From Methanogenium marinum (GTDB taxonomy: Archaea > Halobacteriota > Methanomicrobia > Methanomicrobiales > Methanomicrobiaceae), in the NCBI RefSeq assembly GCF_028912405.1, contig NZ_JAKELO010000002.1:434001-498000 (forward strand): a stretch of 64,000 nucleotides of DNA, read 5' to 3'. A program made the translations under genes and the position numbers. The notes under the pieces were generated by a model that was given only the letters and a program-made list of their open reading frames with translations, was not told the DNA's origin and ran no database searches. Positions 8,725 to 18,256 of this stretch are shown piece by piece; within the stretch, counting starts at the first letter, position 1, and every line of letters begins with the position of its first letter.

Positions 8725-11196
8725 ATGACACAAACATCACCCGTAGAAGTTACCGTTAAAGAAGCAGCACATGAAGACGCCGGACGCGGCATTGCACGCA
8801 TCAGCACAGACGTAATGAACAATCTCGGACTGCGGAGCGGTGACGTGATTGAGATATGCGGCCGCGAGAAGGCCGCAGCCATCATCTGGCCGGGATTTCC
8901 GGAAGACCGCGGAAGGGCCATCATCCGCATTGACGGGAATGTCCGGGGCAATGCTCACGTGGGTATTGACGAGAAAGTAAAGATTCGGAAGGCTGAGGTG
9001 CACGAGGCGAAGAAAGTGGTCATCCAACCCACACACCCGGTTCGTCTCAGCGGATTTGAACAGTCGTTTGCACGGATAATTGCCGGACGGCCGGTCGTCG
9101 AAGGCCAACAGTTCCGCGTCGCCCTCCTTGGCACTACGCTCACCTTTGTTATCTCAAAACTCTCTCCAAAGGGCGTGGGCATTGTGACGCAGAACACTGA
9201 AGTGGAACTGAAAGAAGAACCATACAGCCCAAAGGAAGGGAAGAAGACATCAGATATTCCTGACATCCACTATGAGGACATTGGCGGACTCGGGCGTGAA
9301 CTTGACCAGGTGCGTGAGATGATCGAACTTCCGTTACGCCACCCGGAGATATTTGAGCGCCTTGGGATTGAACCGCCCAAGGGTGTGCTCCTCTACGGCC
9401 CACCGGGAACAGGTAAGACTTTAATTGCAAAAGCGGTTGCAAACGAGGTGGATGCGCACTTCATCACCCTCTCAGGCCCTGAAATAATGAGCAAGTACTA
9501 CGGTGAATCCGAGGGGAAACTCAGGGAAGTCTTTGAGGAGGCACAGGAGAATGCACCAACGATCATCTTCATCGATGAAATCGATTCAATCGCCCCCAAA
9601 CGTGCAGAGACAAAAGGGGAGGTTGAACAGCGGGTGGTAGCGCAGCTTCTTTCCCTCATGGACGGGCTGAAGGGTAGAGGCCAGGTCATTGTCATTGCCG
9701 CAACAAACCTGCCGGATAATATTGACCCCGCACTCAGGCGCGGAGGCCGGTTTGACCGGGAGATTGAAATTGGCATCCCGGACAAGAAGGGACGACTGGA
9801 AATATTCCAGGTCCACAGCCGTGGTGTCCCCCTTGACCTTGAATCTGTCACCCTCACCGAAGAAGATCATGTGGCAGAGGGGGAAGGAAGCACCGATGAG
9901 GAACGAAAGCGAAAGAAGTTCCTGAAACCCTATGCAGCAGCTACCCACGGATTTGTCGGTGCAGACATCGCACTTCTCGTGAAGGAGGCTGCGATGCATG
10001 CCCTGCGCAAGAGCATGGTCGGCATCCAGATGGACGAGGAGATTCCGCTTGAAATTCTCGATACCCTCCGGGTTACAAAGGAAGACTTTGATGAAGCCCG
10101 TAAAAATGTTGAGCCATCTGCCATGCGTGAGGTACTCGTTGAGATTCCGGAAGTTACCTGGAATGATGTGGGCGGCCTTGAGGACATCAAAGCCGAACTC
10201 ACCGAAGCGGTTGAATGGCCACTGAAGTATCCGGAGGTATTCGAACGGCTCGGCACACGGCCACCGTCCGGCATCCTCTTATTCGGCCCACCGGGAACAG
10301 GTAAGACCCTGCTTGCAAAAGCAGTCGCACATGAGAGTGAATGCAACTTCATCTCCATAAAAGGGCCGGAACTCCTCTCAAAGTGGGTAGGTGAATCAGA
10401 GAAGGGCATCCGTGACATCTTCCGGAAGGCACGCCAGGCAGCACCGTCAATCATCTTTTTTGATGAGATTGACTCACTGTTACCGCGACGGGGCAGTTAC
10501 GAGGGTTCGTCCCACGTCACCGAGGGCGTGGTCAGCCAGATTCTGACCGAACTTGACGGGCTCGAAGAGCTGAACAATGTCACCATCCTTGGTGCGACAA
10601 ACCGGCCGGATATGCTTGACGATGCGATGATGCGCCCCGGCCGGTTTGACCGGATCATTTATGTGCCTTCACCCGACAAAGACTCACGCAGGAAAATTTT
10701 TGCCGTGTACATGGATGGGGATGAATCCGTCCTTGCAGGTGATGTCGACACAGAGGCACTGGTTGACGCAACAGAAGGATACGTTGGTGCAGATATCGAG
10801 GCACTCATCAGGGAAGCGAAACTCGGCGCAATGCGGGAGTTCATCATGGCAATGGCAAAAAGGAACGACAATGAACGCAGCGATGCTCTCGCAAACGTGC
10901 GGGTAACAAAAAAGCACTTCGAAGATGCAATGAAGAAAGTGAAGGCAACTCTTGACCAGGAAGCCATTGAGAAGAATGAACGGCTTGCATGGAGCTTCAT
11001 CTACAATGAAGAAGACCGCTCAGTCCTGGAAAAGGCAGGGTCTGCCCTCACCCGTGCAGGATTCGGGCACCAGGACAATGCAGCAGTCCAGGAAGCCAGA
11101 AAAACACTCAGAAGTGCCACATTCGGGAAGACAAAAAAAGACATCCCGGCAATAAAAAAACAGACAGAGGCCCTTGAAGGCCTTCTGGAATCCTGA
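8725..11196 (+). CDS. CDC48/VAT-type AAA ATPase
   Basis: An 823-residue p97-like unfoldase. An N-terminal double-psi barrel (about 1-90) and CDC48_2 domain (about 105-170) are followed by two AAA modules. D1 has Walker A GPPGTGKT at 225-232, Walker [15 protein letters not shown] and the arginine finger in [14 protein letters not shown]2 has Walker A GPPGTGKT at about 521-528, Walker [16 protein letters not shown] and MRPGRFDR. A charged insert (about 380-400) and a Lys-rich tail extend it. The family extracts and unfolds proteins, often feeding the proteasome. An Hsp20-like gene follows after 27 bases, suggesting a joint protein quality-control transcript. Confidence 0.95.
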   Translation: MTQTSPVEVTVKEAAHEDAGRGIARISTDVMNNLGLRSGDVIEICGREKAAAIIWPGFPEDRGRAIIRIDGNVRGNAHVGIDEKVKIRKAEVHEAKKVVIQPTHPVRLSGFEQSFARIIAGRPVVEGQQFRVALLGTTLTFVISKLSPKGVGIVTQNTEVELKEEPYSPKEGKKTSDIPDIHYEDIGGLGRELDQVREMIELPLRHPEIFERLGIEPPKGVLLYGPPGTGKTLIAKAVANEVDAHFITLSGPEIMSKYYGESEGKLREVFEEAQENAPTIIFIDEIDSIAPKRAETKGEVEQRVVAQLLSLMDGLKGRGQVIVIAATNLPDNIDPALRRGGRFDREIEIGIPDKKGRLEIFQVHSRGVPLDLESVTLTEEDHVAEGEGSTDEERKRKKFLKPYAAATHGFVGADIALLVKEAAMHALRKSMVGIQMDEEIPLEILDTLRVTKEDFDEARKNVEPSAMREVLVEIPEVTWNDVGGLEDIKAELTEAVEWPLKYPEVFERLGTRPPSGILLFGPPGTGKTLLAKAVAHESECNFISIKGPELLSKWVGESEKGIRDIFRKARQAAPSIIFFDEIDSLLPRRGSYEGSSHVTEGVVSQILTELDGLEELNNVTILGATNRPDMLDDAMMRPGRFDRIIYVPSPDKDSRRKIFAVYMDGDESVLAGDVDTEALVDATEGYVGADIEALIREAKLGAMREFIMAMAKRNDNERSDALANVRVTKKHFEDAMKKVKATLDQEAIEKNERLAWSFIYNEEDRSVLEKAGSALTRAGFGHQDNAAVQEARKTLRSATFGKTKKDIPAIKKQTEALEGLLES

Positions 11197-11223
11197 ACAA
11201 AACCTGAGACGGAGAAATATAGT

Positions 11224-11691
11224 ATGGCAGAAGAACCGGACGAGCGGATTAATCAGTACACAGAACTGATACGCAGACTCTTTGAAGAGGCGATGAAGGC
11301 AGGTGAGATGCAGCCCGGAGAAATCAATATCATCATCGCTGCAGCAAGTCTGCCGAAAGGCATGGATCTGGCAGAACAGGGGGAGATGAAAAAACCGGTT
11401 GTACGCGAACCGGTCTTTGAACGCCAGGAACACCAGGACAGTGTGACCATCACCGCAGATCTTCCGGGCACAACCCCGGATGATATCCGGTACACTCTTC
11501 AGAGGGGGATAATCTACCTTGCTGCACGTGCAGATGGCATCATCTACCGCGCGGCATACCCGGTTGAAGATGCAGCAGAAAATACCCTCACCCAGACATA
11601 TAAAAACGGCGTAATTGAGTTCACCTACAAAAAACAAGGCCAAAATATCGGAAACGTGCACCCAGGAAGCGGTAGCAGCAATGACATTTAA
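11224..11691 (+). CDS. Hsp20/alpha-crystallin-like small protein
   Basis: A 155-residue protein with a charged helical N-terminus (about 1-60) and a beta-rich alpha-crystallin-like domain at about 65-142 (HQDSVTITADLPGT, then NGVIEFTYKK). The N-terminal part is longer and more acidic than in typical archaeal Hsp20, and the C-terminal I-x-I motif is missing, so oligomer assembly may differ. It lies 27 bases behind cdc48, which supports a chaperone or adaptor role with that ATPase. This link is inference. Confidence 0.7.
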   Translation: MAEEPDERINQYTELIRRLFEEAMKAGEMQPGEINIIIAAASLPKGMDLAEQGEMKKPVVREPVFERQEHQDSVTITADLPGTTPDDIRYTLQRGIIYLAARADGIIYRAAYPVEDAAENTLTQTYKNGVIEFTYKKQGQNIGNVHPGSGSSNDI

Positions 11692-11742
11692 TCTCCGGCA
11701 ATAGGGGAACGGATAATTACCACTGCAGATATATCACGATGC

Positions 11743-12642
11743 ATGAAGACCCTGCGGCAATACCTCGATGGGACTGCATGTGAAAAACAGCTTAAAGACC
11801 TCATTGAGCTCATCGCGTATCAGTCCATTCCCATCCGGGATGCATTTATTGACAACCAGTCGTATGCAGGAACAGAGAATACCTATGGGGAAGAACAGGC
11901 AGCCCTTGACAAATGGGCAGACACCCACATCATCTCTGTCCTGGGAAAATCCGGTTTTGTAAAAGAGATCGCTTCAGAGGAACAGCCAGATATCGTCCGT
12001 TTCCCCGATGCAGAGGGTGATTACGCAGTGGTAATGGACCCACTTGACGGATCGTCACTGATTCAGGTTAATCTCGCCGTCGGTACGATTGTCGGCATAT
12101 ACCGGGGAGGAAATGCCCTCCAGAAGGGAGAAGATCTCGCGGTTGCTATGTATATGCTCTACGGGCCAATGACCGTTCTTACCATAACGGTAGGAAACGG
12201 TGTATTCACCTTTGCCTTAAATTCAGAAGAGACATTTGTGCTCCTGAAAGAAAATATTCAGATACCCGAGGGAAAGCTCTTCGGAAGCGGTGGCATTCGG
12301 AATGAATGGCTTTCAGGCCACCATGATTTCATCTCACTCTGCGAACAAAATGGAGGAAAATTGAGATATTCCGGTTCATTTGTCGCTGATTTTCACCAGA
12401 TTCTGACATATGGCGGTGTCTATTGTTACCCGGCAGCTCAGGGAAAACCGGAAGGAAAACTCAGACTGGTCTTTGAAGGAAACCCCATCGGGTTCATTGC
12501 AAAACAGGCAGGCGGGGCAATCAGCGACGGCACACAGGATCTCCTCACTGTTATACCAACAAAACCGGATCACCGCACGCCAATTTACGTGGGCAGCAAA
12601 AATGTCATTGAATCAGTAGAATCATGCATGAAAAAGCAGTAA
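11743..12642 (+). CDS. fbp: Fructose-1,6-bisphosphatase, class I
   Basis: A 299-residue enzyme of gluconeogenesis that hydrolyses fructose 1,6-bisphosphate. The metal-binding signature VVMDPLDGSS is at about residues 98-107, with an acidic ASEEQPD loop upstream and LRYSGSFVADFHQIL and FEGNPIGFIAKQAGG near the C-terminus. This is the class I (FBPase-fold) enzyme, distinct from the bifunctional aldolase/phosphatase found in many archaea. It runs in the same direction as cdc48 and hsp20 but after a 51-base gap, so common transcription is possible but not shown. Confidence 0.93.
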   Translation: MKTLRQYLDGTACEKQLKDLIELIAYQSIPIRDAFIDNQSYAGTENTYGEEQAALDKWADTHIISVLGKSGFVKEIASEEQPDIVRFPDAEGDYAVVMDPLDGSSLIQVNLAVGTIVGIYRGGNALQKGEDLAVAMYMLYGPMTVLTITVGNGVFTFALNSEETFVLLKENIQIPEGKLFGSGGIRNEWLSGHHDFISLCEQNGGKLRYSGSFVADFHQILTYGGVYCYPAAQGKPEGKLRLVFEGNPIGFIAKQAGGAISDGTQDLLTVIPTKPDHRTPIYVGSKNVIESVESCMKKQ

Positions 12643-12769
12643 ATACCATCCGGATATGATCAAATCGTGAATGGGAAGGTTCCCACATGGCAGGCAAAAG
12701 AGAAAGGATTCTCTCATCCTGCCATACATGGATCAAAGAAAAGTTTAACTATATTATAACACCACTTAA

Positions 12770-13012
12770 ATGAAGATGGTAAACAGTATAGTCCTCCCTA
12801 TCAAGAAAGTATTCGCTCTCGTGGATTCTCAGATTACTGTTGAAATTAAAGACGATCAGCGGATACTTCAGGGGCGGCTTGTCGCAGTGGACGAGCACCT
12901 CAATATTCAGATGGACCAGACAGGCGAATATACAAACGGCCAGAGAGGAAGGACACTGGGGACTGTTGTTATCAGGGGAAGCAACATTCTGACAATAGCA
13001 CCCGTCCTCTGA
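12770..13012 (+). CDS. LSm (Sm-like) RNA-binding protein
   Basis: An 80-residue Sm-fold protein. The Sm1 motif is seen in KVFALVDSQITVEIKD...GRLVAVDEHLNIQMD and the Sm2 motif in LGTVVIRGSNILTI near the C-terminus. Such archaeal LSm proteins form heptameric rings that bind U-rich RNA. A TATA-like AGTTTAACTATATTATA lies 13-28 bases before the ATG, so the mRNA is probably leaderless or starts at the second ATG (12776). The winged-helix gene follows after 12 bases. Confidence 0.92.
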   Translation: MKMVNSIVLPIKKVFALVDSQITVEIKDDQRILQGRLVAVDEHLNIQMDQTGEYTNGQRGRTLGTVVIRGSNILTIAPVL

Positions 13013-13024
13013 AAGGCTGGCACA

Positions 13025-13369
13025 ATGACAGATCTTGCACAAATAGCTCTCAGAGAAATTCAGTCACATCCGGAGGGGGTACTCCAGAGTGGACTTTGGA
13101 AAACGCTTGAAATCGACAGCAGAAAATGCTCGCGTGTCGTAAAAGCACTTCTTGACGATGGTAAAATCGAACGGATTGAATACAGGAGAGAGGGCCAGAG
13201 GACCTATCTCCTGAAAGCAAAAAAACCGGCAGTAGACCCGGCGCTTCTAATTGCAGGGGGAGAACTTATTCCCTGCATATGTTGCGAAGAAGAGTGCGAA
13301 GTGCTTGTCTGCCCTATGCTCCTCGACTGGATGTACCAGCTTGCCATCGAGGAGTTTGAAGAAAAATAG
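13025..13369 (+). CDS. Winged-helix protein with C-terminal cysteine cluster
   Basis: A 114-residue protein. Residues 1-65 look like a winged helix (HPEGVLQSGLWKTLEID followed by VVKALLDDGKIERI and a basic wing). Residues about 78-95 contain five cysteines in CICCEEECEVLVC, which could bind zinc or an iron-sulfur cluster. The tail LDWMYQLAIEEFEEK is acidic. This arrangement resembles archaeal MarR/Lrp-like proteins with a C-terminal metal site, but the target is unknown. It follows LSm closely and may share its transcript. Confidence 0.7.
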   Translation: MTDLAQIALREIQSHPEGVLQSGLWKTLEIDSRKCSRVVKALLDDGKIERIEYRREGQRTYLLKAKKPAVDPALLIAGGELIPCICCEEECEVLVCPMLLDWMYQLAIEEFEEK

Positions 13370-13404
13370 AAACATTTTTCGCCTCTTTTTTCTTTAACTA
13401 CCGT

Positions 13405-13902
13405 ATGAAAGATGAGCGCGAGTGCGCAACATCGCAGGTAACAGGAACCCTCCTTATTGTCGCAATTACGGTCATCTTATCAATTCTTCTCCTGTTATCT
13501 TTGCATATACCTGATTTTGACTGGGAATATACCGAACCACCGGTTATCTTCAGCATCACCTCCATCACGAGTTCACCTCCGACATATGAAAGTCAGGTGT
13601 TCCTGAGAAATGTAGTGAAGAAGAATTACAAAAATCAGGAACTCGCCGCAAAGATTTACTGCAATGATATACTACTCCCCTGCACCATTCAGACACTCAA
13701 TACCCATGAATTCATCCCCACTGCACATTACGGGGTAAAAAACCTCAAAGGAGCCGGAGGATGTAGTGAAACATGGAATTATAACCAGCTGTTGCGAATA
13801 GACCTTTCAGATGGCTTTATTCACCCAGGGGACAGCATCAGAGTGGACATTATCAAAACATCGACCAATTCCGTGATATCACGAGATTCCATGCAGGCAT
13901 AA
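13405..13902 (+). CDS. Type IV pilin-like protein, archaeal pilin N-terminal domain
   Basis: A 165-residue secreted or anchored protein. The N-terminus (MKDERECATSQVTGTLLIV) followed by a hydrophobic helix to about residue 34 matches the archaeal pilin N-terminal domain, in which a short charged leader precedes the assembly helix. The remaining beta-rich part has two Cys that could pair. No prepilin peptidase or pilus ATPase lies nearby, so it could be a minor surface pilin. Assignment rests on the N-terminal pattern only. Confidence 0.65.
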   Translation: MKDERECATSQVTGTLLIVAITVILSILLLLSLHIPDFDWEYTEPPVIFSITSITSSPPTYESQVFLRNVVKKNYKNQELAAKIYCNDILLPCTIQTLNTHEFIPTAHYGVKNLKGAGGCSETWNYNQLLRIDLSDGFIHPGDSIRVDIIKTSTNSVISRDSMQA

Positions 13903-13952
13903 TCTTTCCTCTAAAAAGAGATTCATATACATTCAATACCAAAATTTCCGCA

Positions 13953-14321
13953 ATGAAGGTAAATTTCAAACGGTATGGGCTGTATCTTATCAGATGGCAG
14001 CTATCCACGCCAATTCTTGCAGGAGTAGGCATCATACTGGCTTCAACGGGTGCCCTTGTGGCAGCGATTGTGGCGAACCTGATTGGCGGCCTCATGTTCT
14101 TCTGGGTTGATCGTTTTATCTTCACATCAGAAACACTGGACGCGCAGTGGGAAGTAAAAGAGAATATCTGCTGTGTTGACTGCGGAAAAGTAACACGGGG
14201 ATACCGACTGGTCAGGGCAGAGTCCTATGACCGCTCAGATGATCCGGAACCGGAATTCAGGTGTGAAGAATGTTCAATAAAGAAATCAGATGAACTAAAA
14301 CGCCAGGGACATAACCACTGA
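13953..14321 (+). CDS. GtrA-like two-helix membrane protein with zinc-ribbon tail
   Basis: A 122-residue protein. Two hydrophobic helices (about 18-36 and 38-54, PILAGVGIILASTGALVAA and ANLIGGLMFFWVDRFIF) resemble half of a GtrA-type flippase-associated protein. The cytosolic tail has a four-cysteine zinc ribbon: CCVDC at about 70-74 and CEEC at about 105-108. It lies 66 bases before the AglJ-like glycosyltransferase gene, so a role in lipid-linked sugar handling is plausible. No exact family is recognised. Confidence 0.6.
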   Translation: MKVNFKRYGLYLIRWQLSTPILAGVGIILASTGALVAAIVANLIGGLMFFWVDRFIFTSETLDAQWEVKENICCVDCGKVTRGYRLVRAESYDRSDDPEPEFRCEECSIKKSDELKRQGHNH

Positions 14322-14387
14322 TTTTTCGTACAGGGCATCACCAAAACCTTCAAGGCTATAACAGAGTGGAGGTACAATCTATATACC

Positions 14388-15311
14388 ATGGTTATCGACC
14401 GCAGTCAGGTCTGTATCTTTATTCCGACCCTAAACGAAGAGCCGACAATTGGAGAACTCATATCCCTGTTTCGGGACAAGGGATATTCCCACATTTTCGT
14501 AATGGACGGTAACAGTAGTGACAGGACTGCAGAAATAGCAGAAAAAGCAGGTGCTGAGGTGGTGCTTCAGCACTCACGCGGAAAGGGAAATGCAATCATC
14601 GAGAGCATTGAGCACTTCCGGGCCCCGTATATCCTGATGCTGGACGGGGATATGACCTATCTCCCGGAAGATGCGGAACTGATGCTGGAACCCCTTTTTA
14701 CCGGATGCGACCACGTCATCGGAAACAGACTGGAGTTCCCGGAGAAAGGCGCACTATCCCTGCTCAATCTCTTTGGCAATAAAATAATCAATGATCTGTT
14801 CCGGATGGCTCATGGCCGTTATCTGGCCGACATCCTCTCCGGATACCGTGCATTCACCCTTGAAAGCATCCGACGCATGAACCTCTGTGAAAGCGGATTT
14901 GAAATAGAGACAGAGATGGCATCCGAGTCTGTCCGCAACCAGCAAAAAATAAAAGTTGTCCCGATTCATTATGTGAAGCGACCGGGAACAGCCACAAAAC
15001 TCCGGCCCCTCCATGACGGGGCAAAAATAATCTCAACCCTTTACCGCCTCGCACGACGCAGCAACCCTATGTTTTATTTTGGAATGATTGGTGGGGTCAT
15101 CTCCATTCTGGGTGCAGTAACCGCCATCTACGTCCTCTATGAATGGCTGAGAGGCATTGAGCATATCCCGTTAACCATCCTCACGACACTTCTCATCATG
15201 GGAGGATTGCAGGTATTTATGTTCGGCATCCTGAGCGACATTATGCTTGCAAACCAGCAGGAACTCAGGCGGGAGATTCAAAGCCTCAAAAATCAGAGGC
15301 CGCCGGAATAA
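14388..15311 (+). CDS. AglJ-like S-layer N-glycosylation glycosyltransferase
   Basis: A 307-residue GT2 enzyme. The nucleotide-sugar fold starts with IFIPTLNEEPTIGELI (about 10-25) and FVMDGNSSDRT, and has the metal-binding DGDMTYLP near 87-94 and DILSGYRAF near 145. Two hydrophobic helices (about 228-252 and 260-285) anchor the C-terminus. This matches archaeal AglJ proteins, which add the first sugar to dolichol phosphate for protein N-glycosylation. The gene's 3' end overlaps the convergent aldolase gene by 19 bases. Confidence 0.8.
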   Translation: MVIDRSQVCIFIPTLNEEPTIGELISLFRDKGYSHIFVMDGNSSDRTAEIAEKAGAEVVLQHSRGKGNAIIESIEHFRAPYILMLDGDMTYLPEDAELMLEPLFTGCDHVIGNRLEFPEKGALSLLNLFGNKIINDLFRMAHGRYLADILSGYRAFTLESIRRMNLCESGFEIETEMASESVRNQQKIKVVPIHYVKRPGTATKLRPLHDGAKIISTLYRLARRSNPMFYFGMIGGVISILGAVTAIYVLYEWLRGIEHIPLTILTTLLIMGGLQVFMFGILSDIMLANQQELRREIQSLKNQRPPE

Positions 15312-15823
15312 ACCAGTATCCGTGCGGCATGTTCGGCAACAGCTGTCAGAATATATGCATCCACAAGCGATTCTGCCCGTGCAAAAGTGCCATGGCCCCG
15401 CGCAATGACGAGAGGGGACGTGACCAGAGCGGCGGCAATATTTTCTGCAAGCTCATCCGTACCCGGAACACCCTCAACAACAGGAATCTTTGGTAAAAGC
15501 ATCTGTCCTTCACTATCAGCAGGAATTATGGTATCACAGGAGAGTGACAGCGCCACCGAATATGGCGGATGCGCATGGACAATTGCTCCTGCATCTGTTC
15601 TCCCATAGGCCTGCAGGTGGACACGATATTCACTGGATGCACCAGCTCCCGGAACTCCCTCGTCTGAGACAAAGACCGGTTTTGCAGGGACATCCAGAAA
15701 CGAACCTGTCGGGGTAATTTCAAATCCGCCTGCCACACGCCGGGAAAGATTCCCAAATACCGACGCCACCAGTCCTTCCTGATGAAGCCGCGTTCCAACA
15801 TTCAAAAATTCAGTATCATGCAT
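15293..15823 (-). CDS. Class II aldolase/adducin family protein
   Basis: A 176-residue aldolase of the fuculose/rhamnulose-phosphate type. Expected motifs are GNLSRR (about 24), the catalytic SSEYRVHLQ Glu (about 63-71), the zinc-binding HAHPPYS (about 82-88) and the late zinc His in ARGHGTFARA. It is shorter than bacterial FucA (about 215). Archaeal homologues may serve fuculose-1-phosphate cleavage or other C3 sugar reactions. The start at 15823 lies inside the 3' end of the DNA glycosylase gene (22-base overlap), so the two are coupled. Confidence 0.85.
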   Translation of the reverse strand: MHDTEFLNVGTRLHQEGLVASVFGNLSRRVAGGFEITPTGSFLDVPAKPVFVSDEGVPGAGASSEYRVHLQAYGRTDAGAIVHAHPPYSVALSLSCDTIIPADSEGQMLLPKIPVVEGVPGTDELAENIAAALVTSPLVIARGHGTFARAESLVDAYILTAVAEHAARILVYSGGL

Positions 15824-16425
15824 TCTTCACACCTCTTTTTTACACAGTAATTTTTTGCATATTCAACAAACCAGGCATGGCACTGCCGATGGGCCTGGAA
15901 TTCATCAGGTAGGAGACCCTGAAAGAGTGCCTGCAGATCGGAACCGGTCCGGGAAATTTTAGCACATCCACAAATCCGATGGGTATATGCATCAATAACA
16001 AAGACCGGACGGTTAAATCCGTAACAAAGAATACTATCCGCAGTCTCTGGTCCGACCCCCTTTATCGCAAGAAAAAAGGCGCGCAGACGGGGCGTTGAAT
16101 ATTCCCTCAGACAAGGTATCCCGCCACAGGACAGAATAGTGGACGCCAGGCATTTTACCCGAACACGTTTTATCCGGTAAAAACCAGTACAGTATATTGC
16201 GTCCTCAAGGGCCTGGTCAGAGGCGCCGACAATTCCTGCGAGAGAACACATGCCTGCTTCCCGCAGACGAATCAGTGCAGTCTCAACATTCTCCCAGCGG
16301 GTCTGCTGGGTCAAAACAGCACCAATAATTACCTCTTCAGGGTCGCCCGGCCACCACTCGACGGCACCATATAACCCCTGAAAAAGGGTTATAATCTGTT
16401 CTGCCTTCTGTTCTTCCGGAATCAT
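15802..16425 (-). CDS. Endonuclease III-related DNA glycosylase (HhH-GPD)
   Basis: A 207-residue base-excision repair glycosylase. It has LTQQTRWENVETAL near 33, the helix-hairpin-helix IKGVGPETADSIL (about 115-127) and the catalytic Asp in VFVIDAYTHRI (about 135-143). The Lys of bifunctional endonuclease III is replaced by Ser/Asp-type residues in the hairpin region (ETADSIL), which suggests a monofunctional enzyme. C-terminal cysteines are C-x4-C-x2-C only, so the four-Cys iron-sulfur loop of classical Nth appears incomplete. This fits COG2231-type relatives. It lies six bases after thioredoxin. Confidence 0.8.
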   Translation of the reverse strand: MIPEEQKAEQIITLFQGLYGAVEWWPGDPEEVIIGAVLTQQTRWENVETALIRLREAGMCSLAGIVGASDQALEDAIYCTGFYRIKRVRVKCLASTILSCGGIPCLREYSTPRLRAFFLAIKGVGPETADSILCYGFNRPVFVIDAYTHRICGCAKISRTGSDLQALFQGLLPDEFQAHRQCHAWFVEYAKNYCVKKRCEECMILNF

Positions 16426-16431
16426 ACCTGT

Positions 16432-16704
16432 CTATTCAGTCAGGGGTTCGAGCATGCGCATAAGTGCATCTGCCGGAGTCACACCTTCCAGGCGCTCCTT
16501 TACCACCCCGTCCTTCTCGATAATCAGTGTAGGCACAACCATAATCCCGTACTTCTGTGCAAGATCAAGATTGTCATCTACATCAATCTTCTTTATCTCA
16601 ACTGAATCTCCCATCATCTCTTTCAGTTTTTCGAGTTCCGGGGTCTGAAGTTTACAGGGTCCGCACCAAACAGCGAAAAAATCCATCAATACTGGTTTTG
16701 CCAT
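16432..16704 (-). CDS. Thioredoxin-like protein
   Basis: A 90-residue thioredoxin fold with the redox motif WCGPC (Cys14 and Cys17) and the cis-proline in VVPTLII near 57. It is slightly shorter than E. coli Trx because the first strand is missing, which is typical for archaeal small thioredoxins. It reduces disulfides in the cytoplasm. It heads a probable transcript with the DNA glycosylase and aldolase genes (spacings of six bases and an overlap). Confidence 0.92.
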   Translation of the reverse strand: MAKPVLMDFFAVWCGPCKLQTPELEKLKEMMGDSVEIKKIDVDDNLDLAQKYGIMVVPTLIIEKDGVVKERLEGVTPADALMRMLEPLTE

Positions 16705-16771
16705 AATAATTCCTCATGCATGTGTGAGGATAAGAGAAATATAAGTATTGTGATGGGGGGCCACTGTTTTT

Positions 16772-18256
16772 TCAGTGGTCACCCGGTTTTTTTGAAAGAA
16801 TTGCCATAATGATCTTTCCATAGGCAGGCCGGGTGATAATTACACCAATCAGCACACCCAGGATAGTGATAATGGCAAATCCTCGAAGATTCGCAAGATC
16901 CATCACTGCAAGTGGCAACATTGCGATGATCGTCGTACATGCCGCCACCATGATAATACCCAATGCACGGTTAAACCGTTTCAGGTACAGGTTCTGTGAC
17001 GGTACACGACCTTCGAATATGACTTCATCAGTAATCACCACCAGCTGGTCAATACCGGTACCAAGCACAGCAATAAGACCTGCAATACTTGCAAGATCCA
17101 GCTGCTGGATATAAACCGCTATGCCCAGCAGAATAATAACCTCTACAACGGTTGTTCCGATCATCGGAATCACAATTGCCGGTTCACGATACCAGTAGTA
17201 TACCGTGAAAGCAACAGCCATGAGGGCAAGAATACCTGCGATTACAGACATTACCTTGAAGTGTTCACCAAGAGTAGCAGAGACGGTGCCTGATCCGGCA
17301 ATCTCTACATCAACCGGAAGTGCACCGGCACGCAGGTGTATTTCAAGCTTCTTTGCATCTTCAAGCCCTTCCTCACCAGCTCCTGTTGTTGCACGAAGTT
17401 CACGGACGGGGGTGGTTTTCAGTTCTGCTGCCAGTTGTGGATTCAGGCTTGCACTGTAGACCGTCTCATCGTCCAGAAGCATCATAATCTCATGTGCATC
17501 CGGATTACTCGTTGCCCCATAGGTATTTGCAGCATTCTGGAACGCATCAGCGCCACTCTCACTGAGAGTAAAACCAACTCCCCAGACATCACTGCCCGGC
17601 GGACTCTGTGTCGGTGTTGAAACACTCTTGATTGAGTCACCGTAGAGTACATGTTCAGACTCATTTCCAATCGTCTGAATCCGTATCTCAAACTTACCCT
17701 GTGCACCAACGATCTCCTGTGCGGTGGTAATATCAACACCAGCAAGTTCAAGCCTGATGTACTGGGTCACACCATTGAGGCCGGTGATGGTATTGATACG
17801 TGCATCTTTTGTTCCAAGATTATTGACCTTATTCTCTAAAATCAACTTAATCTGGTCAGCAGTATCCTTTGAGACACCCTTTTCATAGGTGACAAGGGAC
17901 CCACCGTTCTCTTCGAAAACCAATTCCAGTTCTTCACGGGTAAACGGCGCCCGTATTTCAATACGGTCTTCTTCAAAGAGGAAGACCTCAGCATCCAGTG
18001 CATCTCCAATGCGTGCAGCAAAGACCTCCGGGTCTTCATCTGTTTCAAACCGGATAACTTCTGACTGGAAGGAAAGCTGAATCCATGAACCACCCTCAAG
18101 ATCAAGTCCGAGCTGAAGATTACCAGTCATTCCGTTAGAAATACCCGGTGGAATAACATAGATACTCACCAGCGAGAAGACCACCAGAATGATCATCAAA
18201 GCAACACGCCAGTCTTTCAGTGTATTAATTAAGCCACTGTCAGTATCGTCACTCAT
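16772..18256 (-). CDS. secD: Protein export membrane subunit SecD
   Basis: A 494-residue subunit of the SecDF complex that assists late steps of protein export. An N-terminal helix (about 18-36) is followed by the extracytoplasmic part with the D1 motif LGLDLEGGSWIQL (about 47-59). Five membrane helices follow at about 330-485, including GTGIDQLVVITDEV (D4-type) and the closing AIITILGVLIGVIITRP. The stop-start overlap with secF is ATGA at 18253-18256, so the pair is translationally coupled with secF first, the reverse of the common bacterial order. Confidence 0.93.
   Translation of the reverse strand: MSDDTDSGLINTLKDWRVALMIILVVFSLVSIYVIPPGISNGMTGNLQLGLDLEGGSWIQLSFQSEVIRFETDEDPEVFAARIGDALDAEVFLFEEDRIEIRAPFTREELELVFEENGGSLVTYEKGVSKDTADQIKLILENKVNNLGTKDARINTITGLNGVTQYIRLELAGVDITTAQEIVGAQGKFEIRIQTIGNESEHVLYGDSIKSVSTPTQSPPGSDVWGVGFTLSESGADAFQNAANTYGATSNPDAHEIMMLLDDETVYSASLNPQLAAELKTTPVRELRATTGAGEEGLEDAKKLEIHLRAGALPVDVEIAGSGTVSATLGEHFKVMSVIAGILALMAVAFTVYYWYREPAIVIPMIGTTVVEVIILLGIAVYIQQLDLASIAGLIAVLGTGIDQLVVITDEVIFEGRVPSQNLYLKRFNRALGIIMVAACTTIIAMLPLAVMDLANLRGFAIITILGVLIGVIITRPAYGKIIMAILSKKPGDH

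Noticed and set aside
8375-8728. Frames on both strands before cdc48
   Set aside because: They overlap the promoter and the pyrimidine-rich tract, have no motif and no ribosome site.
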